From Streptomyces sp. cf386 (GTDB taxonomy: Bacteria > Actinomycetota > Actinomycetes > Streptomycetales > Streptomycetaceae), in the NCBI RefSeq assembly GCF_900103585.1, contig NZ_FNHV01000002.1, positions 207,570 to 271,569 on the forward strand: a DNA stretch of 64,000 bases, read 5' to 3'. The notes below the pieces were generated by a model, which saw only the letters and a list, made by a program, of their open reading frames with translations, was not told the origin of the DNA and ran no database searches. The translations under genes and the position numbers were made by a program. This document shows, piece after piece, positions 1 to 7,885 of the stretch (the first letter of the stretch is position 1; every line of letters starts with the position of its first letter).

Positions 1-56
1 AGGACCACACCCGCGGCCAGCCGCGACATGGCGGCGCGGAACTCGTCGTTGCTCAC
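1..56 (-). CDS. Flavin reductase-like protein, N-terminal fragment (partial)
   Basis: The reverse strand opens with a GTG at 56 preceded by a GAGGGAG ribosome-binding site. It reads VSNDEFRAAMSRLAAGVV before leaving the window. The pattern FRAAMSRLAAGVV is typical of the N-terminus of FMN-binding flavin reductase domain proteins, which supply reduced flavin to monooxygenases. Only 18 residues are visible, so the family call is an inference from a short motif. The gene diverges from cdgB, leaving about 380 bp between them. Confidence 0.45.
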   Translation of the reverse strand, partial: MSNDEFRAAMSRLAAGVV

Positions 57-437
57 TCCCTCAGCATGCCCGGAGCCGCTCGGGGAGGCGGGGAGGACGG
101 CGGTCACGGGCGGAGGCGAAGTGTTCGGCACGACGAAGACGCTAATGTCACCTCCGCACGTCCCGCATCGGGCCTCCGCCCGAGAACGGACCTAGGACCG
201 CGGACCGACATCTCCACACACGCACAAAGTTTGCGTTCAGTAAACGCACAGGAAAACCGCAGAAACTCCGCTCAATTGTTCACGTTTACCTGTGACTTGA
301 GTCACAAGAGCCATTAATTGTTGACCCTGTGTACCGAGTGGGCAGCGCGCTGTGATTCAGTGGCGGGGAACTAGCAAGGGAAGTTACGCCGAAGTAGAAC
401 CCTTGATTCGCTGCGAGGTCTCGGGGGGAGGGCGAGC
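57..437. other. Intergenic control region between divergent flavin-reductase-like gene and cdgB
   Basis: This gap holds no credible gene; the 83-codon frame at 66 lacks coding character. It is clearly A+T richer than its surroundings between about 225 and 345. It contains an inverted repeat (TGCGTT and AACGCA arms, 232-248), a perfect Crp-type palindrome at 291-306, and a TTGACC hexamer at 321-326 with no obvious -10 partner at 17 bp. CdgB genes in Streptomyces are reported targets of developmental regulation (BldD), but I see no clean 15-bp BldD box here. Confidence 0.6.
291..306. promoter_or_regulatory. Crp-type operator upstream of cdgB
   Basis: The sequence TGTGACTTGAGTCACA is a perfect palindrome of the TGTGA-N6-TCACA type. 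It also fits the GTG-N6-GNCAC form I recall for Streptomyces Crp. It lies 131 bp before the cdgB start and 15 bp before a TTGACC hexamer, a placement that suits promoter control. Binding by Crp is an inference from the motif. Confidence 0.55.
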
Positions 438-2099
438 ATGGAGACCGAGTCGGAGCCGTACGTCCGTCTTGCGACCCTGCGACAGTTGCACCAGGTCATG
501 GCTGACATGAACACGGCCCGTAGCCTGGCGGACACCCTGCAGACCGTCGCCGACGGCGTCGTGACCGGCCTCGGCTTCGAGCTCGCGTGCGTCAACCTCG
601 TACGCCCCGACGGCGACCTCGTCGTCGCCGCGTTCGCCGGCAACCCGGCCGCCGAGGCCCTGATCACCGGCCGTGTCGGCTCCCGCGAGTCCTGGGAGCG
701 TCGGCTCAGCATGGGCGAGCACTGGGGCGACCTGGTCTTCATTCCGCACACCGAGGGCTGGATCCTCGACGACGACGACGTCCCGCAGTGGTACACCGAC
801 GGCCCGGCGCCCCGCTTCGAGGACGAGTGGCACCCCTCGGACCGCCTCTTCGCGCCGATGTTCACCCCCGGCGTGCAGGGCGGCGCCTGCGGTGAGCTGA
901 TCGGCGTCCTGTCCGTGGACCGGCCGCGCAACGGCCGACTGCCGGGCGCGTGGGGCCGCGAGGCGCTCCAGATGTACGCGTTCCAGGCCGCCATCGCCAT
1001 CAGCAACGCACGTCTACGCGCGAATATGCAGCGGGCGCTGGTCAGGCTGGAGCGCGAGCAGCAGGCCCTGCGCGCGAGTGAGGAAAGCTTCAGGCAGGCC
1101 TTCGAGTACGCCCCCTCCGGCATGGCCATCGCCGAGATGGGCGGCGACCAGCACGGCCGCATCCTGCGCACCAACGACGCCCTGTGCCGCCTCCTCGGCC
1201 GCCCCGCCTCCGCGATGCGCCGCTACGCCTTCTCCGACCTCGTCCACCCCGAGGACATCGGCACGCTGCTGCGGACGTCCGCCGAAGGAGGCCGGGCGGA
1301 GCTGCGCCTCGGCCGCCGCGACGGTACCTATGTCTGGGTTTCGCTCCGCAACTCCGTCGTCGCCGACGCCGCGGACGGCCCCCGCTTCCTGCTCACCCAC
1401 GTCGAGGACATCGAGGACCGCAAGCGCCGCGAGCTCCAGCTCGCCCACCGCGCCTCGCACGACTCGCTCACCGGCCTGCCGAACTCCGCCGAGCTGCGCT
1501 CCCGCCTCTCCTCCCGGCTGTGCACCCACCCGACCAACGCGGGCGCCCTGGAGTCCACCGACGCGGCCTACGGCCACCCGGCCGTGTACGACGCCAACGG
1601 CCACGGCTTCGACTTCCGGCCGGGCGCGGCGGCGTTCGACGGCTTCGACCACCATGTCCACACCGTCGCCCCGGACGAGAATGACCGGCGCGACGACGGC
1701 ACCAAGGGGCTCGCGGTGCTCTTCTGCGACCTCGACGGCTTCAAGTCGATCAACGACCGGTTCGGGCACAACGCGGGTGACGCGGTCCTCATCGAGGTGG
1801 CCAGGCGGCTCACCCGCGGCGTCCGCGACGGCGACACGGTCGCCCGGCTCGGCGGCGACGAGTTCGTGATCCTCGCCGACGGGCTCGGCCGGGCCGACGC
1901 CCAGGACCTCGCCGTACGGCTGCGCAACGAGATCATCCAACCGATCCGGGCCGAGGGGCGGGCGGTCCGCGTCGGCGCCAGTTTCGGCATCGGGTGGGCA
2001 CACTGTGGCATGACTGCGGACGAAGTGTTGAAGTCCGCTGACGAGCGGATGTACGTAGAGAAACGATCTCGTCCCAAACAACACAGACGCGCTGGGTAA
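438..2099 (+). CDS. cdgB: Diguanylate cyclase CdgB (GAF-PAS-GGDEF)
   Basis: Makes cyclic di-GMP from two GTP; in Streptomyces this second messenger delays sporulation through BldD. The 553-residue protein has a GAF-like sensor (about 30-190), a PAS/PAC domain (about 215-330) and a GGDEF catalytic domain (about 345-550). The active-site motif is intact as GGDEF at 472-476. An RxxD inhibitory site, RDGD at 463-466, sits the canonical five residues upstream, so product inhibition is expected. A roughly 60-residue low-complexity stretch is inserted between the HDSLTGLPN segment and the FCDLDGFKSIN segment. The ATG follows a purine-rich GGGGGGAGGGCGAGC. Architecture and gene neighbours match S. 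coelicolor CdgB (SCO4281) as I remember it. No membrane segment is seen, so it should be cytosolic. Confidence 0.92.
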   Translation: METESEPYVRLATLRQLHQVMADMNTARSLADTLQTVADGVVTGLGFELACVNLVRPDGDLVVAAFAGNPAAEALITGRVGSRESWERRLSMGEHWGDLVFIPHTEGWILDDDDVPQWYTDGPAPRFEDEWHPSDRLFAPMFTPGVQGGACGELIGVLSVDRPRNGRLPGAWGREALQMYAFQAAIAISNARLRANMQRALVRLEREQQALRASEESFRQAFEYAPSGMAIAEMGGDQHGRILRTNDALCRLLGRPASAMRRYAFSDLVHPEDIGTLLRTSAEGGRAELRLGRRDGTYVWVSLRNSVVADAADGPRFLLTHVEDIEDRKRRELQLAHRASHDSLTGLPNSAELRSRLSSRLCTHPTNAGALESTDAAYGHPAVYDANGHGFDFRPGAAAFDGFDHHVHTVAPDENDRRDDGTKGLAVLFCDLDGFKSINDRFGHNAGDAVLIEVARRLTRGVRDGDTVARLGGDEFVILADGLGRADAQDLAVRLRNEIIQPIRAEGRAVRVGASFGIGWAHCGMTADEVLKSADERMYVEKRSRPKQHRRAG

Positions 2100-2157
2100 C
2101 CCCCAGGTCAGCGAGCTGATGCGGTCTGTGTCACCCGTTTGGGCCAGCAGGAGCGGG

Positions 2158-2163
2158 TAGGCT
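2158..2163 (+). promoter_or_regulatory. Candidate -10 hexamer for the 2219 gene
   Basis: TAGGCT fits the Streptomyces vegetative -10 pattern and would place a start near 2170, giving a leader of about 50 nt. No convincing -35 hexamer is present at 17 bp, so this is a weak call. Confidence 0.3.
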
Positions 2164-2218
2164 CGCCATTCTTCAGACCTATCGCATTCGCCCGCACCTG
2201 GTGAGGAGTACCACAGGG

Positions 2219-3190
2219 ATGACGTCCGGCAACAACGGCGCGAACACGCCGCCCGAGGACGACGACCCGTTCGGCTACCTCTACGCCGACGGGCAGGCCA
2301 ACGGCGCCCAGCCGCCCTCCGGTGGCGGGGGCTACGGCTACCCGGGTTCGGTCAACCGCGTGCGTCCGGTCGGGCAGCGCCAGTACGGTCAGCAGGCTCC
2401 GGCGGCGCCCAACGGCCCGATCCCACAGCAGCAGGGCGCGTACGGCCAGCCGAACGCGCACTACTCGGCGCCGGAGACGTTCCCCGGCGGGACACCGACG
2501 GCCCAGCAGCAGCCGGCGTACAGCGGTGGCAGCGGGTCCGGCGGCGGGCGTGGCCGGGGGCCGAACACCAAAGGGCTGCTGATCGGTGCGATCGCCGTGG
2601 TCGCGGCGGTCGTCATAGGCATCAGCGTGGCCATGCTGGGCGGGGACGACGACAAGGACAAGACGGGCAACGACGTGGGGTCGACGCCGACGCAGTCCCA
2701 GGAGAGCAGCGCGCCCAGCCCGTCGAACAGCAACAGCCAGGCGGCCGAGGAGAACCTGCCGACGATCGACGCCAAGGCTCTCGCCCTCGGCGGCGGCGCC
2801 GCCACCGCGTCCGACATCAAGGGCGCCCAGGCCGACGGCGGCGTCTACGTCACCGGCTTCAACCAGGTCGGCTCCTCGGTCACCTGGACCGTGAACGGCA
2901 TCCCCAAGAAGGGCAAGTACACCGTCTTCGTCGGGTACAGCGTCCCGGGGAAGGACCAGAACGCCACGCTCACGGTCAACGGCACGGCTTCCACGAGCCC
3001 CGTCGACCTGAAGAACTGGACGGGCGCCGCCGAGGGCGACTACGAGAAGGGCTGGACGAAGACCTACAACTGGATCCAGCTCAACAAGGGCACCAACACG
3101 ATCAAGGTGTCCTGCGAGCAGGGCAACCAGTGCGACGCCCTGCTCGACCAGATGTGGCTCGTGAAGGGCTGGGTCAAGTCCAGCTCCTGA
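2219..3190 (+). CDS. Membrane-anchored protein with extracellular carbohydrate-binding (CBM35/6-like) domain
   Basis: The 323-residue protein has a Gly/Pro/Gln-rich cytoplasmic N-terminus (about 1-115). One membrane span follows (GLLIGAIAVVAAVVIGISV, about 120-140), then a Ser/Gln-rich linker. The extracellular beta-sandwich (about 190-320) has the look of carbohydrate-binding modules of families 35/6: alternating strands, a W-rich face and the closing WLVKGW. No catalytic domain is seen, so a role in binding wall or external glycans is inferred. I chose the ATG at 2219, with AGGAG 10 nt upstream, over the in-frame GTG at 2201, which would overlap that ribosome-binding site. Confidence 0.7.
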   Translation: MTSGNNGANTPPEDDDPFGYLYADGQANGAQPPSGGGGYGYPGSVNRVRPVGQRQYGQQAPAAPNGPIPQQQGAYGQPNAHYSAPETFPGGTPTAQQQPAYSGGSGSGGGRGRGPNTKGLLIGAIAVVAAVVIGISVAMLGGDDDKDKTGNDVGSTPTQSQESSAPSPSNSNSQAAEENLPTIDAKALALGGGAATASDIKGAQADGGVYVTGFNQVGSSVTWTVNGIPKKGKYTVFVGYSVPGKDQNATLTVNGTASTSPVDLKNWTGAAEGDYEKGWTKTYNWIQLNKGTNTIKVSCEQGNQCDALLDQMWLVKGWVKSSS

Positions 3191-4120
3191 TCACGCGGCG
3201 GTGACCTCCCCGGTCACCGCCACCCGCCCCAGCAGCTCCTCGTACGTCCCCCGCTCGAACTCCCCCGCCACCGGCGCCAGCACGCTCGCCGCGCTGAGCG
3301 CCGACGCTCGGGCCAGCCGGTCCGGCCACGGCAGCCGCTCCACCAACCCCGACAGCAGGCCCGCGACCACCGCGTCGCCCGCGCCCGTCGGGTTGCCGTG
3401 TACGCGCGCGGGCGGGGTGGCTCGCCAGCGGCCCTCGGAGGTCAGGGCGAGCAGGCCCGCCGCGCCGAGGGAGGCGACCACCGCCCGGGCGCCCCGCCTG
3501 CGGGCGTCCTGCGTGGCGCGCATCGGCTCGTGGGAGCCGGTGAGTTCGGCCAGCTCGTCGGCGTTGGGCTTGATGATGTCCGGGCGAGCGGCGACGCCCC
3601 GCCGCAGCGCCTCACCGCTGGTGTCCAGCAGGACGGGCACCTCGGCGGCCTTCGCGGCGCGTACCAGACCGGCGTACGCCCCCACCGGCACGCCCGGCGG
3701 CAGGCTGCCGCACAGAGCCACCGCGGACGCCGACGCGAGCAGGTCGCCGTACGCCTCCTGGAAGGCGGACCACTCGGCGGGCGTGATCGTCGGGCCGGGC
3801 TCGTTGAGCTGGGTCGTGTCGCCGGTGTGCGCGTCCACCACGGCGATCGTGCGCCGGGTCGCTCCCGTCACCGGGACCAGCGCGTCCACCACGCCGGGTG
3901 TGGCCGTGAGCTGCTCCTGTACGACACGGCCCGTCGCGCCGCCCGTGAAGCCCGTGACCGTCACCTCGTGGCCGAGGGCCGCCAGCACCCGGGCCACGTT
4001 CAGGCCCTTGCCGCCGGGGCGTTCGGTCACCTCGGAGACCCGGTGGGAGGCGTGGGGCCGCAACGCCCGTACCCGATAGGTGATGTCGAGAGCGGTGTTC
4101 AGCGTGACCGTGAGGATCAC
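3191..4120 (-). CDS. PfkB-family sugar kinase (1-phosphofructokinase-like)
   Basis: The 309-residue protein belongs to the PfkB/ribokinase family, in the 1-phosphofructokinase/tagatose-6-phosphate kinase branch. It starts VILTVTLNTALDITYRV and carries the first signature GGKGLNVARVLAALGH (near residue 37). The catalytic anion-hole motif NPTGAGDAVVAGLLSG has its base Asp near residue 255. It should phosphorylate a sugar phosphate with ATP in the cytosol; the exact substrate cannot be read from sequence. The GTG start at 4120 has a GGGGAGG ribosome-binding site about 10 nt upstream. It lies downstream of nagK-nagA on the same strand, separated by 140 bp that includes a hairpin, so it probably has its own transcript. 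Confidence 0.75.
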   Translation of the reverse strand: MILTVTLNTALDITYRVRALRPHASHRVSEVTERPGGKGLNVARVLAALGHEVTVTGFTGGATGRVVQEQLTATPGVVDALVPVTGATRRTIAVVDAHTGDTTQLNEPGPTITPAEWSAFQEAYGDLLASASAVALCGSLPPGVPVGAYAGLVRAAKAAEVPVLLDTSGEALRRGVAARPDIIKPNADELAELTGSHEPMRATQDARRRGARAVVASLGAAGLLALTSEGRWRATPPARVHGNPTGAGDAVVAGLLSGLVERLPWPDRLARASALSAASVLAPVAGEFERGTYEELLGRVAVTGEVTAA

Positions 4121-4204
4121 CTGTGGCCGACCTCCCCCGAAGTTCGGAATGTGTTCGCCGTCTGGCTGCCGGACGCTCCGCCCGGAGGCCTGATCATGCC
4201 AAAC

Positions 4205-4244
4205 GGGCGGCGGCCGTCCCAGTCTCCCAGGACAACCGCCGCCC
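4205..4244 (-). terminator. Hairpin after nagA
   Basis: GGGCGGCGG at 4205-4213 pairs with CCGCCGCCC at 4236-4244, and inner GTCC/GGAC segments extend the stem. It begins 17 bp past the nagA stop and lacks a U-run, as is usual for Streptomyces terminators. It probably ends the nagK-nagA message. Confidence 0.5.
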
Positions 4245-4260
4245 CCAACAGAAGGACAGA

Positions 4261-5472
4261 TCACCCCAGTTGGGGATCGACCACCCATTCGCCCCGGCGC
4301 ATCACGCCCTTGAGCTCGAAGTCGGAGTCCAGCACGACCAGGTCGGCGTCCTTGCCGGGCTCCAGCGAGCCGATGCGGTCGTAGCGGCCGAGCAGCTTGG
4401 CGGGGTTGGCGGACAGGGCCGCGACCGCGTCCTCGACCGGCAGCCGGTCGATGGTCACCGCCCGCTTGAAGGCGCGGTCCAGGGTGAGGGTGGACCCCGC
4501 GATCGAGCCGCCCTCGACGAGGCGCGCCACGCCGTCGGCCACGTCCACCTCCAGCGGGCCGAGCATGTAGCGGCCGTCGCCGAAGCCGGCCGCGTCCATC
4601 GCGTCCGTGATGAACGCGACCCGGTCCGCGCCCGCGTGATGGAACGCCAGCTGCAGGGAGGCCGGGTGCAGGTGCGTGCCGTCGTTGATCAGCTCGACCG
4701 TCACCCGCTCGTCCTCCAGCAGGGCCGCGATCGGGCCCGGCTCGCGGTGGCCGAGCGGCGGCATCGCGTTGAAGAGGTGGGTGGCCACCGTCGCGCCCGC
4801 CTCGATCGCCTCCACCGTCTGCTCGTACGTCGCGTCCGTGTGCCCGATCGCCGCGATGACGCCGTGGTCGGCGAGGAGGCGTACGGAGTCGATGCCGCCC
4901 GGCAGTTCGGAGGCCAGGGTGACCATCGTCGCGTGGCCGCGCGCCGCGTCGATGAGCTTGCGTACGTCCGCCGGGTCGGGGTCGCGCAGCAGCTCCTCGG
5001 AGTGCGCGCCCTTGCGGCACGGGGAGATGAACGGGCCCTCGAAGTGGATGCCGGCGATGTCGCCCTGCTCGGCGAGCTCGGAGAGGAGGCCGGCCCGCTG
5101 GGTCAGGAAGTCCATGTCGCCGGTGACGGTGGAGGCGACGAGGGTGGTGGTGCCGTGCAGGCGGTGGGTGTGGATGCCGGTGACCACGTCGTCCGGCGTG
5201 CCTGAAGTGAACGAGGCTCCGCCGCCGCCGTGGTTGTGGATGTCGACGAAACCGGGCACTACGTAGTGGCCGGTGAGGTCGATGCGGTGAGCGTTCTCCG
5301 GGGCTGTGGCGGCGATGCGGGTGCCGTCGACGATCAGCCTGCCCTCTTTGAGGGTTCCCGTCGGCATGACCACGTCGGCGCCGGACAGGATGAGGGGCGC
5401 CTTGTCGGTTGCGGGGTGCGGGTTGTGTGTGGCTGGTCGCGCAGTTCCCCGCGCCCCTAGGGCGTTCGCCAT
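4261..5472 (-). CDS. nagA: N-acetylglucosamine-6-phosphate deacetylase
   Basis: Removes acetate from GlcNAc-6-phosphate to give glucosamine-6-phosphate, feeding glycolysis and cell-wall precursors; GlcN-6P is also the DasR signal. The amidohydrolase fold shows VPGFVDIHNHGGGG (metal-binding HxH), the HFEGPF segment, GHTDATYEQ, HLFNAMPPL and the metal/base Asp in FITDAMDAAG. The ATG at 5472 overlaps the nagK stop (TGATG), implying translational coupling and a 403-residue product. Residues 4 to about 22 ([18 protein letters not shown]) are encoded by a dispersed intergenic repeat (5410-5462), so this N-terminus is not ancestral. The family homology begins at LILSGADVVMPTG. A GTG within that segment is an alternative start. 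Confidence 0.9.
   Translation of the reverse strand: MANALGARGTARPATHNPHPATDKAPLILSGADVVMPTGTLKEGRLIVDGTRIAATAPENAHRIDLTGHYVVPGFVDIHNHGGGGASFTSGTPDDVVTGIHTHRLHGTTTLVASTVTGDMDFLTQRAGLLSELAEQGDIAGIHFEGPFISPCRKGAHSEELLRDPDPADVRKLIDAARGHATMVTLASELPGGIDSVRLLADHGVIAAIGHTDATYEQTVEAIEAGATVATHLFNAMPPLGHREPGPIAALLEDERVTVELINDGTHLHPASLQLAFHHAGADRVAFITDAMDAAGFGDGRYMLGPLEVDVADGVARLVEGGSIAGSTLTLDRAFKRAVTIDRLPVEDAVAALSANPAKLLGRYDRIGSLEPGKDADLVVLDSDFELKGVMRRGEWVVDPQLG
5410..5462 (-). repeat. Dispersed 'GGGGCGCGGGGAACTG' element, copy 1, inside nagA
   Basis: On the minus strand this reads CCTAGGGGCGCGGGGAACTG followed by CGCGACCAGCC and a CACCC/GCACCC-type tail. It shares this core with copies at 35054, 41248 and 54500. 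Here it lies inside the nagA reading frame and is translated if the ATG at 5472 is used. Confidence 0.8.
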
Positions 5473-6416
5473 CAGGGGGTTACCTCCGTACGGTCGGTTT
5501 GGTCGAGGAGGTCCCAGGCCAGGAGGCCGGCGCCGAGGCAACCGGCCGTGTCTCCGAGGGCCGCGGGGACGATGGACGGCAGCTTCTGGAACGTGACCCG
5601 CCGCTGGACGGCCTCCCGCAGCGGTGTGAACAAGGTTTCCCCCGCCTCGGCGAGGCCGCCACCGATGATCAGGGTGCGGGGGTCCAGCAGGGTGAGGGCG
5701 GTGACCAGGCCGTCGGCGAGGGCGTCCACGGCCTCCTGCCAGATCCGTACGGCGTTCGGGTCGCCGGACGCGACGGCCTTGGCGCAGTCGGCGGCGTCCG
5801 CTTCCGGGTCCCCGCAGGCGGCGGCCCATGCCTCGCTCACCGCCGCCGCGGACGCGAACCGCTCCAGACAGCCGCGCTGCCCGCACGGGCAGGGGGCACC
5901 CCCGGGCCGTACGACGATGTGGCCGATCTCGCCCGCGAAGCCGTGCGCACCCGCCTCCACCCGGCCGTCGATGCCGATGGCGCCGGCGATCCCGGTGCCG
6001 AGCGGTATGAAGAGGAAGCGGTCGGCGCCCTGGCCCGCGCCGATCCGGCCCTCGGCGAGACCGCCGGTGCGCACGTCGTGGCCGAGGGCGACGGGGAGGC
6101 CGCCGAGCCGTTCGGTGAGCAGTCGGCGCAGGGGTACGTCCCGCCAGCCCAGGTTGGCCGCGTAGGCGGCGATGCCCCGCTCCTCGTCGACGATGCCGGG
6201 GACGGCGACGCCGACGGCGACCGCGGGCTCGCCGAAGTGCCGCTCGCCGTGCGCGCGCAGCTCGGCGGCGAAGTCGAGGATGCCGTCGACGACCGCGTCC
6301 GGTCCGCGCTCGCGGCCGGTCGGGCGGCGGGCCTGGTGGAGCAGCTCGCCGCTCGCTCCCGCCAGGGCTGCCTTCATCCCGGTGCCGCCCACATCGAGGG
6401 CGATGACATGTCTCAC
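5472..6416 (-). CDS. nagK: ROK-family N-acetylglucosamine kinase
   Basis: Phosphorylates intracellular GlcNAc with ATP to GlcNAc-6-phosphate, the substrate of NagA encoded next. The 314-residue ROK protein has the N-terminal phosphate-binding motif ALDVGGTGMKAAL. It has the ROK glycine motif (LGTGIAGAIGIDG) and the zinc-binding signature GHIVVRPGGAPCPCGQRGCLE with its cysteine cluster. The adenosine motif IIGGGLAEAG lies near the C-terminus. The GTG at 6416 fits the usual N-terminus (VRHVIALDVGG). It is the first gene of nagK-nagA, and its stop overlaps the nagA start by one base. Two DasR-type sites lie 28-62 bp upstream. Confidence 0.88.
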   Translation of the reverse strand: MRHVIALDVGGTGMKAALAGASGELLHQARRPTGRERGPDAVVDGILDFAAELRAHGERHFGEPAVAVGVAVPGIVDEERGIAAYAANLGWRDVPLRRLLTERLGGLPVALGHDVRTGGLAEGRIGAGQGADRFLFIPLGTGIAGAIGIDGRVEAGAHGFAGEIGHIVVRPGGAPCPCGQRGCLERFASAAAVSEAWAAACGDPEADAADCAKAVASGDPNAVRIWQEAVDALADGLVTALTLLDPRTLIIGGGLAEAGETLFTPLREAVQRRVTFQKLPSIVPAALGDTAGCLGAGLLAWDLLDQTDRTEVTP

Positions 6417-6444
6417 GGGGGACAGTGTGTCTTGCGCACCCGCG

Positions 6445-6460
6445 AGAGGTCTAGTCCACT
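6445..6460. promoter_or_regulatory. DasR-responsive element (dre) 1
   Basis: AGAGGTCTAGTCCACT closely matches the 16-bp dre consensus (ACTGGTCTAGACCAGT type), with a central GGTCTAG-CCA core. It lies between nagK and the divergent sugar-binding lipoprotein gene, matching known DasR control of nagKA. DasR, a GntR regulator, is released by GlcN-6P. Confidence 0.75.
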
Positions 6461-6462
6461 TA

Positions 6463-6478
6463 CGTGGTGTAGACCTTA
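6463..6478. promoter_or_regulatory. DasR-responsive element (dre) 2
   Basis: CGTGGTGTAGACCTTA matches 10 of the 12 core positions of TGGTCTAGACCA. It lies only two bases from dre 1, so the pair could bind two DasR dimers and control both divergent transcripts. Confidence 0.6.
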
Positions 6479-6488
6479 TGGGGGCAAT

Positions 6489-7817
6489 ATGTATGACGTT
6501 TCGAAAGTTTCGAACATGGGTGTAGGGCGGGTTGGCGTGCAGCGGCGTAGGCGTACGGTTCGTACGGGAACTATCGCGGCGGTGTCCGCGCTGGGCCTGA
6601 CGGTGGTTCTGGGCGGCTGCGGGGTGACCGGTGGTTCGGACGAGGTGACGCTGAGGCTGGTCGCCGCGGAGTACGGGGACAGCCAGGCGAACAGCTCCCA
6701 GAAATACTGGGACAAGCTCGTCCAGGCGTACGAGGCCGAGCACCCCGGCGTCACGATCGACGTCACGGTGTACTCCTGGAACGACGTCGACGCCAAGGTC
6801 AAGGGGATGGTCGCCGCCGACGAGGCGCCGGACATGGCGCAGATCGGCGCGTACGCCGACTACGCCGCGAAGGACCTCCTCTACCAGGCCGACGACCTGC
6901 TCTCGATCCCCGTCCAGGCCGACTTCGTCTCGCAGCTCGCGAACGCCGGGCAGGTGAGCGGGGTGCAGTACGGCATTCCGTTCGCCTCCTCCACCCGCCT
7001 GCTCTTCTACAACAAGACCCTCTTCGAGAAGGCCGGCCTCACCGCGCCGACCACCTGGAAGGAGCTGGCCGCCGACGCCGAGGCGCTCAAGGCGCAGGGC
7101 GTGAAGTACCCGTACGCGCTGCCGCTCGGTCCCGAGGAGGCGCAGGCCGAGACGATGCAGTGGCTGCTGAGCGGCGGGGGCGGCTACACCGACACCGACC
7201 TCGGCACGTACAGCATCGACTCCACGGAGAACGTCGCCACCTTCAACTGGCTCAAGAACAACCTGGTCGGCAAGGGGCTGACGGGGCCGGTGGCGCCCGG
7301 CGAGCTCAACCGGGCGGACGCGTTCACCGCCTTCGCGGCCGGGGATGTCGGCATGCTCAACGGCCACCCCTCGCTGATGCAGATGGCCGAGAAGAAGGGC
7401 GTGAAGTTCGGCATGGTGCCGATGCCCGGAGCCGACGGGCCCACCAAGATGTCCATGGGTGTGGCCGACTGGATGCTGGCCTTCAAGCAGAACGGGCATG
7501 CCGAACAGGTGGGCGAGTTCCTCGACTTCGTCTACGCCAAGGAGAACGTCCTGGACTTCTCCCGTGAGTACGACCTCCTTCCCGTCACGAACTCCGCGTC
7601 CACGGTGATGACCGAGGCCAAGAGGGACGCCGACCTCAAGCCGTTCCTCGAGGAACTCCCGGTCTCCGAGCTCTACCCGGTCGGCCGGACCTCCTGGGCC
7701 GCGATCAGCGCGGACATCAAGCAGCGCATCGGCAGGACGGTCGCGTCCGGCGGCAGCCCGTCGGCGATCCTGGGGCAGCTGCAGTCGACGGCTACGCGGG
7801 AGGAGAGTGCGGGGTAG
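6489..7817 (+). CDS. Extracellular sugar-binding lipoprotein of an ABC transporter
   Basis: This 442-residue family 1 solute-binding protein captures an extracellular sugar for uptake. The N-terminus is Arg-rich (QRRRRTVRTG), then hydrophobic, ending in a lipobox (VVLGGC, acylated Cys near 44). The mature domain has WKELAADAEAL, GDVGMLNG and the typical C-terminal fold. No permease genes follow, so the transporter partner is elsewhere. Two starts are possible: ATG 6489, used here, or ATG 6516, which would leave a CGAAA-G-TTTCG palindrome just upstream. It diverges from nagK across the two dre sites, suggesting an amino-sugar or oligosaccharide ligand. The ligand itself is not visible in the sequence. 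Confidence 0.8.
   Translation: MYDVSKVSNMGVGRVGVQRRRRTVRTGTIAAVSALGLTVVLGGCGVTGGSDEVTLRLVAAEYGDSQANSSQKYWDKLVQAYEAEHPGVTIDVTVYSWNDVDAKVKGMVAADEAPDMAQIGAYADYAAKDLLYQADDLLSIPVQADFVSQLANAGQVSGVQYGIPFASSTRLLFYNKTLFEKAGLTAPTTWKELAADAEALKAQGVKYPYALPLGPEEAQAETMQWLLSGGGGYTDTDLGTYSIDSTENVATFNWLKNNLVGKGLTGPVAPGELNRADAFTAFAAGDVGMLNGHPSLMQMAEKKGVKFGMVPMPGADGPTKMSMGVADWMLAFKQNGHAEQVGEFLDFVYAKENVLDFSREYDLLPVTNSASTVMTEAKRDADLKPFLEELPVSELYPVGRTSWAAISADIKQRIGRTVASGGSPSAILGQLQSTATREESAG
6498..6515. promoter_or_regulatory. CGAAA-G-TTTCG palindrome at the 5' end of the sugar-binding protein gene
   Basis: GTTTCGAAAGTTTCGAAC contains a perfect CGAAA/TTTCG inverted repeat within overlapping TTCGAA units. This resembles LacI-type operators found beside Streptomyces sugar transporters. 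It falls just before the second candidate ATG (6516), which weakly supports that later start. Confidence 0.35.
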
Positions 7818-7885
7818 TCGCCGGTCGCCGGTTGTCGAGGGGAGGGGCGGGGCGGTTGTCGGTGGCGGGGACTACGGTGCGACAC

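Noticed and set aside
1014..2084. Long minus-strand open frame opposite cdgB
   Set aside because: It mirrors the GC-rich codons of the diguanylate cyclase and has no domain or ribosome-binding site of its own.
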